Positions 23,401 to 33,123 of a DNA stretch of 64,000 nt are shown one piece after another (position 1 is the first letter of the stretch; the number at the start of each line of letters is the position of its first letter). Made by a program: the position numbers and the translations under genes. This DNA comes from Phylloscopus collybita (lineage: Eukaryota; Chordata; Aves; Passeriformes; Phylloscopidae). Under the pieces are notes generated by a model, which saw only the letters and a program-made list of their open reading frames with translations, searched no databases and had not been told where the DNA came from. The DNA lies in contig JAJNNQ010000009.1 in the NCBI GenBank assembly GCA_027886175.1, forward strand, positions 13,303,501-13,367,500, read 5' to 3'.

Positions 23401-26400
23401 CACAGATCAAACTCAACAGGGAATGCTGAAATGCGTTCTTCTTGTGCTGAAGAAACTACTTATAAATGTGAGAAAATAGCTTGAGAAGAACCATTGAATT
23501 AAACCATGGCCTGTTTGGTGCCTGTCCATTTTACTGCAGTGACCTGCTAGGATGCTAGTCTATTATTATTTTTGCAGTTCTGATATTCTTTGTGGTAAAA
23601 TTCTTTCCTTGGTCACTGTTGTTTGCAATAAAATACCAAGTTATATGACAAATCTGTGAATTCTGAAAAGCATTCTTATCTATTCAGTATGCACAGCACA
23701 GCTCTGGGGTGATACATGTCTTGCTGAATGGTTCTGCAGATGGAGGAGCTTATCCACAGCCAGGGTAAGAAAACTGACTGATTTCTGTGTAGAGTCTGAT
23801 GGCAACAAAAATGAAAAGTCAACCAATTATTTGGGTCTTCTGCTGCACCAAGTATGGGAAGCATAGCTGAAAGGACCTGTTGCATCAAAGTCTGCTGAGT
23901 TGAGGGGACAACTGTTAATTATCCCTAGCTGAAGGAATGGATGAAACAATCCTTTCAACTCATGCATTTTACAAACTGCTGTGGCAAGTAGAGTGAATGC
24001 TCTGGAAGCTGCCCTCCAGTCAGCCAATATACCGTGGCAAAATGTGCATGTCTTCAAAAAGATGTGTTAACAAAATTTCTCTTCAGGGACATGTCCAAGT
24101 AGAGGATACAAGGTGTGTAGCTTTTGTCAGGCTTATGAGCACACTTTTTAAATTCTAAGGGGAAAGTATTTCTCCATGACCACGAGTGGACATAGTTTGA
24201 AGTCTATTATTGTTTCAGAAAGCAAAAAAAATATTTGCTGAGGAAGATAATAGCAAAGATGATCTTCCTCTTCTCCTTAGTTCACTTTATATTAAGGACA
24301 GATGTATTTTTCCTGATTCAGAGGTGTACCACCATGCAGAGGCTCGTCTAAGCTTACATTCAAAATTTATTGTAAAAGTACACCCTTTAGAACTGTTACT
24401 ATATGTCTGTAGTGACTGCTTACCTGTGGTAAAAAAATGCATCTTTCATTACCTCAGCAACTGTCCTGTCCAAGGCAGATCAAAAAATTACGTATTTTAA
24501 AAACCCATAGAAGAGATCCTCCTCCTCTGTATTCACTAAGGACTAAAAATGACCATTGAAAAGGCAATTTTATTTCTGGATAGGAGAGAAACAAGAACCA
24601 TCTTTTCTAAAACACCTCCTAACTACTTACCTCTGTCCTCCAAAACATCAATCTCTGTGTACAGCTTTCAGCTAATCACAAGGACTTACAAAGTCCCCTT
24701 GGGTTGGTCAAGTGGTCAGCTGGGATCAAATTTTCTGCAGATGGTAATACCTGGCTGCAGGCCAATACCCAGAGTCTATTATAGATTCCTTATTTTAGAA
24801 ATGGATTACTTATTTCTGTTAATTTACAGATTCCTTATTTCAAAAACATCTCACAGGCACATTAAAATTACACCAGTTCCCTGGGTTGCCAGTGAAATCA
24901 CTACTGGAACTCAGCCTGCCAAGGAGAAAACAAAGCCAGTTACTCCATCTGTTTTCTTTGCTGTGTATCTTCTGGTCCATTTATGACTGAATTTGTTTAA
25001 GAGCTTATGTTTGAAAAAAAGCTGGAAGTTGAATAATTAATAGCAGAAGGCAGTCTGAAAGATCTGTCTGTCTTCCTAACCATCTCTCTGGTCTGTTTTC
25101 AAGTATTTCAAAGCCCCTTTCTAAGTCTATCCAGTTTTAAAGTTTGTACACTTAAATCATCATTAAGCCACCTGATATCATTTCAGTTAAGATTTATTTC
25201 TCATTTCATGGCAAAATAACTTTGTTCATTCACACAGAATGAATTTAGTTGGCAGATTTCTTTAATAATAGTAGCCAGTTCAAAAATTGGTTTTACTGAA
25301 GTCACTTGTACGTTGCTCGTCCACGGTTTCTGACACCTCTGGTTAAAGATTTCTCCAAATTTGGGAGCAAGCTTCTTTTTGTTCTGGCAATAGCATATGC
25401 ATGACTGAGTAAATGAGTTGGAATCTTTATTTTTTGTTATATTTTCACTATGTATTGGACAGGCTTGGACACCTTGGACAGACAGGCAAACCTGCTGTTG
25501 CTGCTACTGGTCTCTGGTCAGCCACTGCCATACCTGACCAGAGAAAGCAACTCTTGTTATTTGTCCTCCTATTCCACTTCTCCCGAAATGTAAAGTAATT
25601 TGCTAACTTCATGAACCAACAGACCGGCAAGCAGCACATGTCCTGTGCTTCCATGGCAGAGCCCCGGTAGTTTGCCTGAAGGCACCGGGAGGACACACCC
25701 ACGTTGTCCCTGCTGGTCCCATCCGGGAAGTGGCAACTAACAGCCCCTTCTCCTCTGCTGAGGTCTCAGGGCATTCAAAAGGGCTGAGAGACACTGTAGT
25801 GCTGATGTAGACATTTAAGAAGACACATGATAGGCAAATAACAAATTAGAAGAGAGACCTTGGACCAGGCATTCAGTGAGGACACAGCCCTTACAAGCTT
25901 TCTGAGGAAAAAAAAACCCTAAAAGATTGGAAATCATTACACTACATCTTGCTAAAAGAGTTAGAAATCTGTGGCTTTGAAATGCTGCCATCTCACAAAA
26001 AAAAAAAAAAAAAAAATCAAACCAGAGACATTAAAATCAACATTTGGATTTCATATCTTTTTAGATATTATAAGGAAGTATCAATTGCTTTTTATTTTGT
26101 TTTTGCATTTTTAAAAGTTCATTCTGGCACACTTTTAGGTGAATTCATTAATGCAGAGGAGGGAAAGAATATTTCATTTTCATGTTCTTTATAGTTCATT
26201 TTTTTCTTGAATCAGTTTTTTTGCAGATTATGAAATACCTAATCTCCAGAAGGACAAAATCTCACAAATTGTCATTTGGGTTGTGGATGATATTGAAGGA
26301 CCAAATATGTAAGTTATGTCTTAAAAAAAAAAATAATTTGTTTCTCCCTTTTGGATCTCTCTTTAAAATTTCACCTTATCCTTCTGTTTGATTATATTTG

Positions 26401-29400
26401 CATAGTACTTAAAGCAAAGTATTTTAGATGTTTTCATGAACACAGAAGACACAACCTGCCATTCCCAGAGAGTATAGAGATACCATAATTAGAGAAAATA
26501 TAAAGAAATTCTAATAATAGATCTGGAGCCAACTCTTGGTTAGATGTATGTGTGGATCTCAGACCCTGAATGAAGATAGAACATGAACAGTTTCACTAAG
26601 AGTCAATCTGAATTTCAGATTAAGTGCTGATAAGTGATATTTCTTTCACCTTGCTGAATGCATTCTTTTCATTTTCCCCTATCTTGACTGTTTGAAAATT
26701 TGTAGAAGCAGGCAAATACCAACAGGCAGCTCTTTTTCTCTCAATAATTAATTCAGCAATAAAATGTAGACTTTAAAAGTATCTAATTTTGCTGGTAATT
26801 TAATTAAAGCAAGCAAACAATAAGTAATAAACAAATATAACAAAATTGATCAGTCCAAACAGAATAGTCTGTTGTATATTTTACCACAATGCTGTGGAGT
26901 CTACATAGCATAGTTCAGATTAGCATTTCTCAGCCTGTCTCTCTAAATTAAAGAATCATATCCTCTGGGAGGGAAAAAAATTACAGCTCATCATTGCAGA
27001 AGTTGCCCTTTTTACAAAGAAAAGCTAAGACAAGCACTGAATGTTAATTTATGTTTCAGTAAATGGATGCATAGGAGTAATTGTTTTTTTGTTTGGTTTT
27101 TTGTTTGTTTTTTTTTGTTTTGTTTTGGTTTGTTTTGTTTTGTTTTGTTTTTTGTGTGGTTTTTTGGGTTTTTTGGGTTTTTTTTGTTTTTTTTTACAAT
27201 TACTTTGTTGGTCTCCATATGATTTCTTTAGTCATGAGTATTTACTGACCAGCAGATAAGTAGCACTGGCCTTAATACTTTATGTTTGTGCAAGTTTAGA
27301 GTTCTCAGTAGACTCTGTAAACTTTCTTATACTAATTGGAGTACAAATTTAAAAATCAGTGCTAGAAACAGGAACTGTGTTTAGGATTGTTTCTGAGTTT
27401 TTCCTCTCTATGTTTTTTCTATTATTCAACATATGAGAGAGAACAAGCTTCTAACAACAAGTATAATTCTCATTTATTATAATGATCTTATTCTGTACAT
27501 TCAGATAGCCTCACCTTTATCACTACCTAAATAGTTGCCAAAGAATATTACAAACAAAACACTATTTACAAAATTATTTAGGTCTTTTTCTGTCTAGTCA
27601 AAATTAAATGTGGGATTATTGGTGAATAGAATCTGAAAATGCTACACTGGCTGAAGCTAATCTTCCAAACTCTGTAAACTAAGGATAAATTGTGAAACAA
27701 CAGTAGTGTAAGCAAATGAAGCATAAATAGCAGTGAACACCATTCTTCTGGAGGTGTTATGGAATACAGAAGAGGCAAAGTATTGGGGATTTACTTTACA
27801 AATTCCATCAAGTTCAGTGAGAAGATAATATATAACAAAAGATTTGTAATAATATTGAAATCCTTCCTCGCAGAGATTCCTGTGGATCTCATACTGTAAA
27901 GACATTAGAAACCAGGCTGGAAACTCTTGGTTATGATGTCACTTGCACTGACAATCACAAGTAAGTGAAAACCTTTAATTAATACGCTGTATTTGCAGAA
28001 GCACTTTATCTATTTTGATTCTGACTGTTCAATACTGAAGTGCCATTAATATCATGTCTTCAGGAGAGACTGATATGTTGGAGGCATGATGTCACATTTT
28101 TCAGACTTGGCGTTTTTTGGTTGTGAATTGAGCAAAACACTATGTCTTGTTGTATGATTGAGTGGAACATTGTACTTAATGTCAGACACAGAAGATGGCC
28201 TCATGTATTTGGATTTGAAATCTAAACAACAGTTAAAAACACTATTGAATGTCTGCAGAATTACCAGTTACTCACAATTGGTTTCACAGCTCTACTCATT
28301 CCCATGGATTATAAGATAAATTTAATGAAGGGAAGATTTAAGCATGATAGTACTGTGAATTTCTTTCATTTCTTCATGTTTTTTTTCTCAGTTGTCTGTC
28401 TGAAAGGTGCTAAAGAAAATGGTATTTTCACAGGTCTGTAATGTTCTTACTCTGCCTGGATAATCCTGATGATTCTAAATGTGCCCTTGCATCGTAAGTA
28501 AAAGAAGTTCAACCTATCCTCAGTGTCACTACAACTGAATAAATTGTGCAGAAGTCAACAGTTCAACCTGTTATATATTCCCCATATGCAATACACAGTG
28601 GTCTTGAATTTGTTACTTACTGTGGATGGAGTTAGCAGTTTCTATTCACAAATTGTGCACATCTGTCTGTGAGCACCTGCTGTTCAAAATTATGTGTTAA
28701 TGGGTTCTCATTGATCACACAGTAACACCCTATCACTGATGATGTGAAGTTTGTACGTATCACTGTTCTGATATAAAATCTATTAAAAATTTGAAGTTGC
28801 TTACATTAATATAATTTCTTGAATAATCAAAGTATAGATCAAATAGCAACAGATCTAAAGGACATTTCTTCAGCTACTGAAATTTTCAGTTCTAAATTTT
28901 GAGGAAGTTTCCTTTTAATCTTCCATTTTGTGTAAAACTTAATCTCTGTATTTTAATGTATTTACCTTGGGCCAGTGAGTTATCTACAAAGAATGCAGAT
29001 TACATCCAAGACATAACTTCTTAATTAGCAAGCATTGCTCCCAAACTCCCTACTTATCCATATTTATCTATATTATATAAGGAGCATTAAATTAATTTAT
29101 TATGTATTTCAGTGAATTTACAGTAAAGATTAGTATTTTCAATTTTGACTATGTTTCTTAGTCTATATGTTGTTGCATATATAGGTAAATATAAGTTACT
29201 TGAACATCTGAATGGGAACTTCCTCACTGTTTGGAATGCTGTAGAATATATAGATACATAAACACTGTTTTGTAGTTACATTCTTTTTATGGACAATCCA
29301 TGCTTTATTTCTTACTGTCCTTTCTTGCCTATTCAAGCACATGCAATTTTTTTTGTTGTTGTTAATGCTTGTGGGATATTGCAATGATAATGCTATGCTA

Positions 29401-31622
29401 TGAAAGTCGTGATTTGCTGTCCCTGCTTATTGCAGCAGAGAGGTGCAGCTCCAGCTTGCCTGCCTCTGGGAGGGGCTGTAGTGCTTCACGCAGTACAGAA
29501 AAGGAGGTGGATATCACCTTCTGTAACATATGTCCTGTTTTTGGTACACACTTACAGAGAAAGTGGGTATTCCCTGTTCTTGCTGGTCACTGAAAACTTT
29601 TACTCCTCTTGCAATGCAATATGTATTCTCACATGCAAATTATATCCTAGCACCAGCATACAAATGTCATTAAAATGGTGGGTTTATAGATGCCACTGCT
29701 AGCTCCAGACTACTTCTAAGACTTCCTGTTAGGGTTTTGATTGGTTACAAAATGCCACTTGCACAGTGGATTATAACTGGGTTTCCTTCTTCTGCCACTG
29801 AATGTTAAGGCTTTTGTTCACATGTCAAATGAAAATACAGTTATCGCCTTCAAAATAATCGCTCTGAACATAGTGGCAATATTAACAGACTGGAAGAAAA
29901 AGCACTTCACAGGACTTTAAAAAATACAGTATTGCATTGAGCTCTTAACAGAAGATTCTTCTCCCGGGTTTCAAATAATTTTCCTCAAAGTTTTGTGATG
30001 TGGCTATGTTACTCAGCTGAGGAAACCTGGACGAGAAGGTTTTTGGAAACCATTAACGTGTTTTTCCTTTCAGCTAAGGGATGAGCATGCAGTTCTGCAG
30101 TGTTGCCACATGGCGTTTGCAGTGTGTAAGCAGGGGAGCAGCCGCCCCTTCCTTTCCATCCATGTCGGTACTCAAAGTAACAATCCCTGGTGTATTTGAA
30201 ACGCCAGTCTCACACTCTCCTGGGGTAATTCCTGAGCAACTCAGCTGTTCTCTTCCTCTTTAGGAGAAGTTTCCTTGTTTTTTTCCTTCATGTGTGCTCT
30301 ATTCCATCCTGCATGCATGACACTGTAATAAGTTTGATTCATTTCCTATCTATCCCAAATCACAATAGAACTTCCCAATCTGAATGCAAAACTATCATTG
30401 CCTCTCCCTGAAATTTAACTAAATAATTCAAGCCAATGAATACTTACATTCTTCCAAAAATCACTTAACTCTCTGCAGTAAATAACACCACCTCCATTGG
30501 AACTAGCTGCCTTAGGCATATAAATGATTTGATCTTTTTAGGTACATTTTCTGTGTGGATGGATCCCTGTTCTGTGATGGTCCATTAACTGATGTGGGGG
30601 CACTTTGGTCAGTAGGGGTATCACTAACTGGAGTGGGTATCTGTTAGGAAAAGTTTCCTTTGCAGAGTAGGTGCTCTCAGTGTTCATCCTTCCATAGTAA
30701 ACAGTGGAACAGGCACACAGGGTCTCATGCATCCTCCTTCACGTGGGCTGTTTGCTATTGCAAGGCTGATAGCTGCCCTCAGCCTCCAGAGAATAATGTC
30801 CTGAGCCCAAAAACATCAGAGTTGGAGAAGTGACTTTTTATGTCGCCACAACTCCTGTTACTTTGGCATAGCAAAGGAGAGAGCTGGGTCAGGGTAGCAG
30901 AAGCTGGCCTAGAAGGTGCTTTAATGTACTTGGGGCTTCTTGCATGGTGGTGGTGCCCCTTAACTCGTCTCCAGACTTGAGCTATGTTCCTGCTGAGTCA
31001 AATTTGGACTTCAGCTTGTTAAGGTGACACCCTGATTTTAGAAAAAAACTTGTGAGTAAAAAATGCCCACTAGATGGCAGAGATGGCTTACAAATGTAAG
31101 CAGGAAGGACGCCAGATGCAAGCTGCTAGTGTTGGTATGTATTACTTGCATTATTGCAATGTCAGGGGGTCATAGAAGTGGATCTGGATACTATTGCACC
31201 AAGTGCTGTAAAAATATAGTCCTCCTCTGCTGTCTAGAGGAGCACTATAAAATCACAAGCTTAAGGCCAGAGGCAGCAAGTGGATGTGGAGAGACAAGAA
31301 GGCTCTTGTGCAAAGGTAGAAAGAGGAGTTCCCAGGGTTTTGCAAAGATATTCTGTTTATAGAATCATGACAGCCAAAGGAAATCTGTTGGCTGGCTCAT
31401 ATAAAGAAAGGCCACAGACTTCACCCTTGGCAACAAACCTCTGATATTTAAAGGAATCCTAACTCAGCTCTGTGCTGTGAACATCCTGTTTGTTTTCTCT
31501 TCTTCAGATCTGCACCAGCAGCACAAAGAGGACCTATATCTTCAAACAGAGGAGGCAGCTGGAACAAGCTCATGTTTGTTTCTTTTGCAGGCTTTTTGTT
31601 CAGATTTGCTTTAGTGTACTAA
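17259..31622 (+). CDS. BST1: BST1 / CD157, complete coding sequence in nine exons
   Basis: BST1 is the GPI-anchored member of the ADP-ribosyl cyclase family. At the outer cell surface it acts on NAD and related nucleotides, and also works as an adhesion receptor (family knowledge). The exons are 17259-17428, 21209-21338, 22371-22506, 23005-23087, 23688-23764, 26216-26308, 27874-27960, 28434-28493 and 31508-31622. The phases chain without a break into about 316 residues; I recall human BST1 as 318. The sequence shows a signal peptide, ten cysteines in the mature part, active-site Trp in LFWEN and SFWRM, the catalytic Glu in FADYEIPNLQ, N-glycosylation sites NLT and NGS, and a C-terminal hydrophobic tail for GPI attachment. 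CD38 lies downstream in the same orientation. Oddities are the Gly before Asp in SLGD, an Arg within the GPI tail, and the lack of a CpG island. Confidence 0.96.
17429..21208 (+). other. BST1: BST1 intron 1
   Basis: This 3.8 kb AT-rich intron holds copy B of the 80-bp duplication (18501-18584). No other repeat family or exon is recognisable. A pseudo-acceptor (ctgctgcag at 21012-21020) precedes an open frame of about 98 codons without family similarity. Confidence 0.85.
18501..18584 (+). repeat. Duplicated segment, copy B
   Basis: This 84-bp block is the partner of 16530-16607, in the same orientation. It has about six extra bases near its 3' end. It lies in BST1 intron 1. Confidence 0.85.
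21209..21338 (+). CDS. BST1: BST1 coding exon 2
   Basis: The exon has 130 nt. It completes a Gly codon and then encodes EKNCSQIWEAFKNAFINKDP through CSILPEDYELFINL to IPPNK. The NC...IWEAFK...DPCS...DY motif is diagnostic of the family. NLT in FINLTFH is a potential N-glycosylation site. It has exactly the same length and phase as CD38 exon 2. Confidence 0.97.
21339..22370 (+). other. BST1: BST1 intron 2
   Basis: This 1.0 kb intron contains a 21-nt tandem duplication at 21445-21486, whose core TAGTTTATAAACTA is a perfect palindrome, and the word gagtcattct repeated just before it. A poly-T tract leads into the exon 3 acceptor. No gene is seen. Confidence 0.85.
21445..21486. repeat. Two tandem 21-nt units with a palindromic core
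   Basis: Each unit begins TAGTTTATAAACTAGACTC. The units differ at a single base near the end. The 14-nt core TAGTTTATAAACTA reads the same on both strands. Confidence 0.9.
22371..22506 (+). CDS. BST1: BST1 coding exon 3 (first active-site Trp)
   Basis: The exon has 136 nt, phase 0 in and phase 1 out. It starts SLFWENNQLLVNSFADRGRR and includes MSLGDTLFGFVGDFLNWCGQ. The Trp in LFWEN aligns with CD38 W125. The Asp in SLGD aligns with CD38 D147, and the residue before it is Gly where CD38 has E146. The acceptor follows a 15-T tract. Confidence 0.97.
22507..23004 (+). other. BST1: BST1 intron 3
   Basis: This 498-nt intron has normal GT-AG ends. Nothing else is recognised in it. Confidence 0.88.
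23005..23087 (+). CDS. BST1: BST1 coding exon 4 (second active-site Trp)
   Basis: The exon has 83 nt. It encodes GLDYESCPTTMECENNAVES and then FWRMASIT. The Trp in SFWRM aligns with CD38 W189, a nicotinamide-binding residue. Two conserved cysteines (SC and EC) are present. The donor is ACT followed by GTAAAT, phase 0. Confidence 0.97.
23088..23687 (+). other. BST1: BST1 intron 4
   Basis: This 600-nt AT-rich intron has normal GT-AG ends. No repeat or gene is recognised. Confidence 0.88.
23688..23764 (+). CDS. BST1: BST1 coding exon 5
   Basis: The exon has 77 nt. It encodes YAQHSSGVIHVLLNGSADGG and then AYPQP, and ends phase 2 (GG followed by GTAAGA). The VIHVxLNGS core is shared across the family. 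NGS is a potential N-glycosylation site. Confidence 0.96.
23765..26215 (+). other. BST1: BST1 intron 5
   Basis: This 2.45 kb intron contains a poly-A run (25997-26016) and a small imperfect duplication of agattccttattt (about 24784 and 24827). An open frame of 145 codons at 24549-24986 has no recognisable content and is judged a chance frame. Confidence 0.85.
26216..26308 (+). CDS. BST1: BST1 coding exon 6 (catalytic Glu)
   Basis: The exon has 93 nt. The acceptor at 26214-26215 gives GFFADYEIPNLQKDKISQIV, matching the recalled human GFFADYEIPNLQ. The Glu in DYEIP aligns with catalytic E226 of CD38. A second AG only 11 nt downstream (26225-26226) has a better-looking T tract, but it would shift the frame and give a stop within three codons. 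The donor is at 26309, phase 2. Confidence 0.95.
26309..27873 (+). other. BST1: BST1 intron 6
   Basis: This 1.57 kb AT-rich intron includes a T/G-rich low-complexity tract of about 115 nt (27081-27196). No exon is seen. Confidence 0.87.
27081..27196. repeat. (TTTTG)-like low-complexity tract
   Basis: TTTTG and TTTTTTGG units dominate. Open frames through it, F-rich on one strand and K/N-rich on the other, are artefacts of composition. Confidence 0.9.
27874..27960 (+). CDS. BST1: BST1 coding exon 7
   Basis: The exon has 87 nt. It completes an Ile codon and then encodes DSCGSHTVKTLETRLETLGY and DVTCTDNH. It carries two of the conserved cysteines (DSC and VTC). The split-codon phases match exons 6 and 8. 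Confidence 0.96.
27961..28433 (+). other. BST1: BST1 intron 7
   Basis: This 473-nt intron has normal GT-AG ends. Nothing else is recognised. Confidence 0.88.
28434..28493 (+). CDS. BST1: BST1 coding exon 8
   Basis: The exon has 60 nt. It encodes K, then SVMFLLCLDNPDDSKCALA, and ends phase 2. The LxCxDxPxxxxC spacing matches the last conserved cysteine pair of the family. The donor is ATC followed by GTAAGT. Confidence 0.95.
28494..31507 (+). other. BST1: BST1 intron 8
   Basis: This 3.0 kb intron separates the last cysteine-bearing exon from the GPI-signal exon. I see no clear repeat family. Short open frames at 29369-29702 and 31063-31362 have no recognisable content. Read-through of the exon 8 donor would produce a protein lacking the GPI tail. 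Confidence 0.83.
31508..31622 (+). CDS. BST1: BST1 coding exon 9 (GPI-anchor signal and stop)
   Basis: The exon completes Ser and encodes SAPAAQRGPISSNRGGSWNK, then LMFVSFAGFLFRFALVY, then TAA at 31620-31622. The small residues S, N, G, G, S are candidate omega sites. They are followed by a polar spacer and a 17-residue hydrophobic tail at the extreme C-terminus, the layout of a GPI signal. The tail contains one Arg, which is unusual. The frame follows from exon 8 without adjustment. Confidence 0.93.
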
Positions 31623-32744
31623 GTTAATCAACTGAATCCATAATCTCTGTTTGCCTCAGCTGGCTATAAATTTCACTTCAGCTAATTTCTAACAGTAGTT
31701 TTACCCTACTTTTGGGACTGGCAAACCTGCATATTAAAACCTTGCATACTAGATACTGGCTTCTTTTAGTATCAAAAATTATCCCACTGCTGCTAGAAAG
31801 CCTCACACTTTTCTTTTTCTAGAAGTTCGTTGTTATTTCCTCTTATTTTTATTCTCCAGACTTAAACTGAGAATAATACTTCCTATCCACATATTTCAGA
31901 AAGGAAAATTATTCTATGCCTGTCATCCATCACCCAGAGAGATTACTTGTTTGTAAAACCATCCTAGCATCTGACCTTGGAAACTAAGTGACTGATTATC
32001 ATGTTTTGGGAAGGTGAAACATAAATTCAAGTGGGAGAGATCTTAGATTGCTCACTTGATACAACATGCAATAGGTAAGACAGTGGAAAATCAAACTCTT
32101 TTTCATAAGTGGTCCAGTACTTGGGCCAAACTTAAAAACTAGGGTACAGCAAGATTCTGGCTGCATACTTGCATGCAGTATTTTACCACATAATGTCAAT
32201 TGCTTCATCATCCGCACAACTGTTCCTCAGCTGGCTCTTTCCTGGCCACTGGATAGCAAATACTCAGAAATACCACGTCTAGAAAGTTCCACGGTTTTTC
32301 CACCACAATTTGATTTATGGTATATCAAATTCAGATAAGAACCTGCCAAGTCAGACATTGGCCTGCTTGCAGTGAACTCAGATCGCAGGGTTCAGAACAC
32401 GCTGAGGAGAGAGCAGATGCCAACATGAAGATTTCTTGGGTTACTTCTGTGAATTCCAAAGCTCCAACTAGATGTTCCTCTAAACCACCAAGACATCCAG
32501 CTACCAGGATGAGAGATAAATCTTCAGAAAAAAATAGTCATTTCTACTAGAGAATAACTTAATGTAGATTTTTTGCACATTTTGTGTTAGCTTCTGTATT
32601 ATTTATTTGTGTTTGTATTGACTGGTTGCCAGGAAACTTGGAGAGGATGTGTCTGTTATCTCAGTGAATCTGATTTAAGGGTCCATAGTAGATTTACATC
32701 CTTTCAGTCCCTGATGCAACTGTATCATGTTGTATGTTTGAAAG

Positions 32745-32750
32745 ATTAAA
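32745..32750 (+). terminator. BST1: Possible BST1 polyadenylation signal (ATTAAA)
   Basis: ATTAAA is followed within about 30 nt by GT-rich sequence (gttgtagttgcttatttgt), about 1.1 kb after the stop codon. An earlier ATTAAA at 31733-31738 and AATAAA words near 33567 and 33729 are alternatives. Without transcripts the choice is open. Confidence 0.3.
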
Positions 32751-33056
32751 TATTTAAAATATGTTGTAGTTGCTTATTTGTCTTGCTTCCCTTCTGTAAT
32801 AATCTTTAATTTGGTTTTAATGCAAATTTCTTTACCTTGCACACATATTTGGGTTTGCCTAGGTCACAGGTTGGTTTAGGCTCTAGCTTGAAGGATTTTT
32901 GTATCTGTTTCAGAGACAAAAAAGTACTGAAAGTACAAAAGTACTGAAATCAGAAGTTACAGACCTTTGAAAATCTGGGCTATATTATGCCTTATAATTG
33001 TTCCCTATCTGTGCTGTAACTTTAGTCCTTTGATTAGTTCCTTGAACATCCTCTTC

Positions 33057-33123
33057 ATTTTTATTGTTTTGTTTTTTTGGTTTGTTGTGGGTTTTTTTGT
33101 GTTTTTTTGGTTTTTTTTTTTTA
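33057..33123. repeat. T/G-rich low-complexity tract
   Basis: T runs are broken by GG and GTG, of the same type as those at 2.1, 16.7 and 27.1 kb. Confidence 0.85.

Noticed and set aside
24549..24986. A 145-codon open frame in BST1 intron 5
   Set aside because: It has no recognisable domain, lies in AT-rich intron sequence with an internal small duplication, and has no splice signals linking it to BST1.
26227..26308. Alternative start of BST1 exon 6 at 26227 as the main form
   Set aside because: It gives a stop within three codons after joining exon 5; the 26216 start restores the conserved GFFADYEIP.
31359..31440. tatagaatcatgacagcc considered as a CR1 terminus
   Set aside because: Only the first ten or so bases resemble CR1; the following sequence lacks the expected ggttggaa and gatcat blocks.
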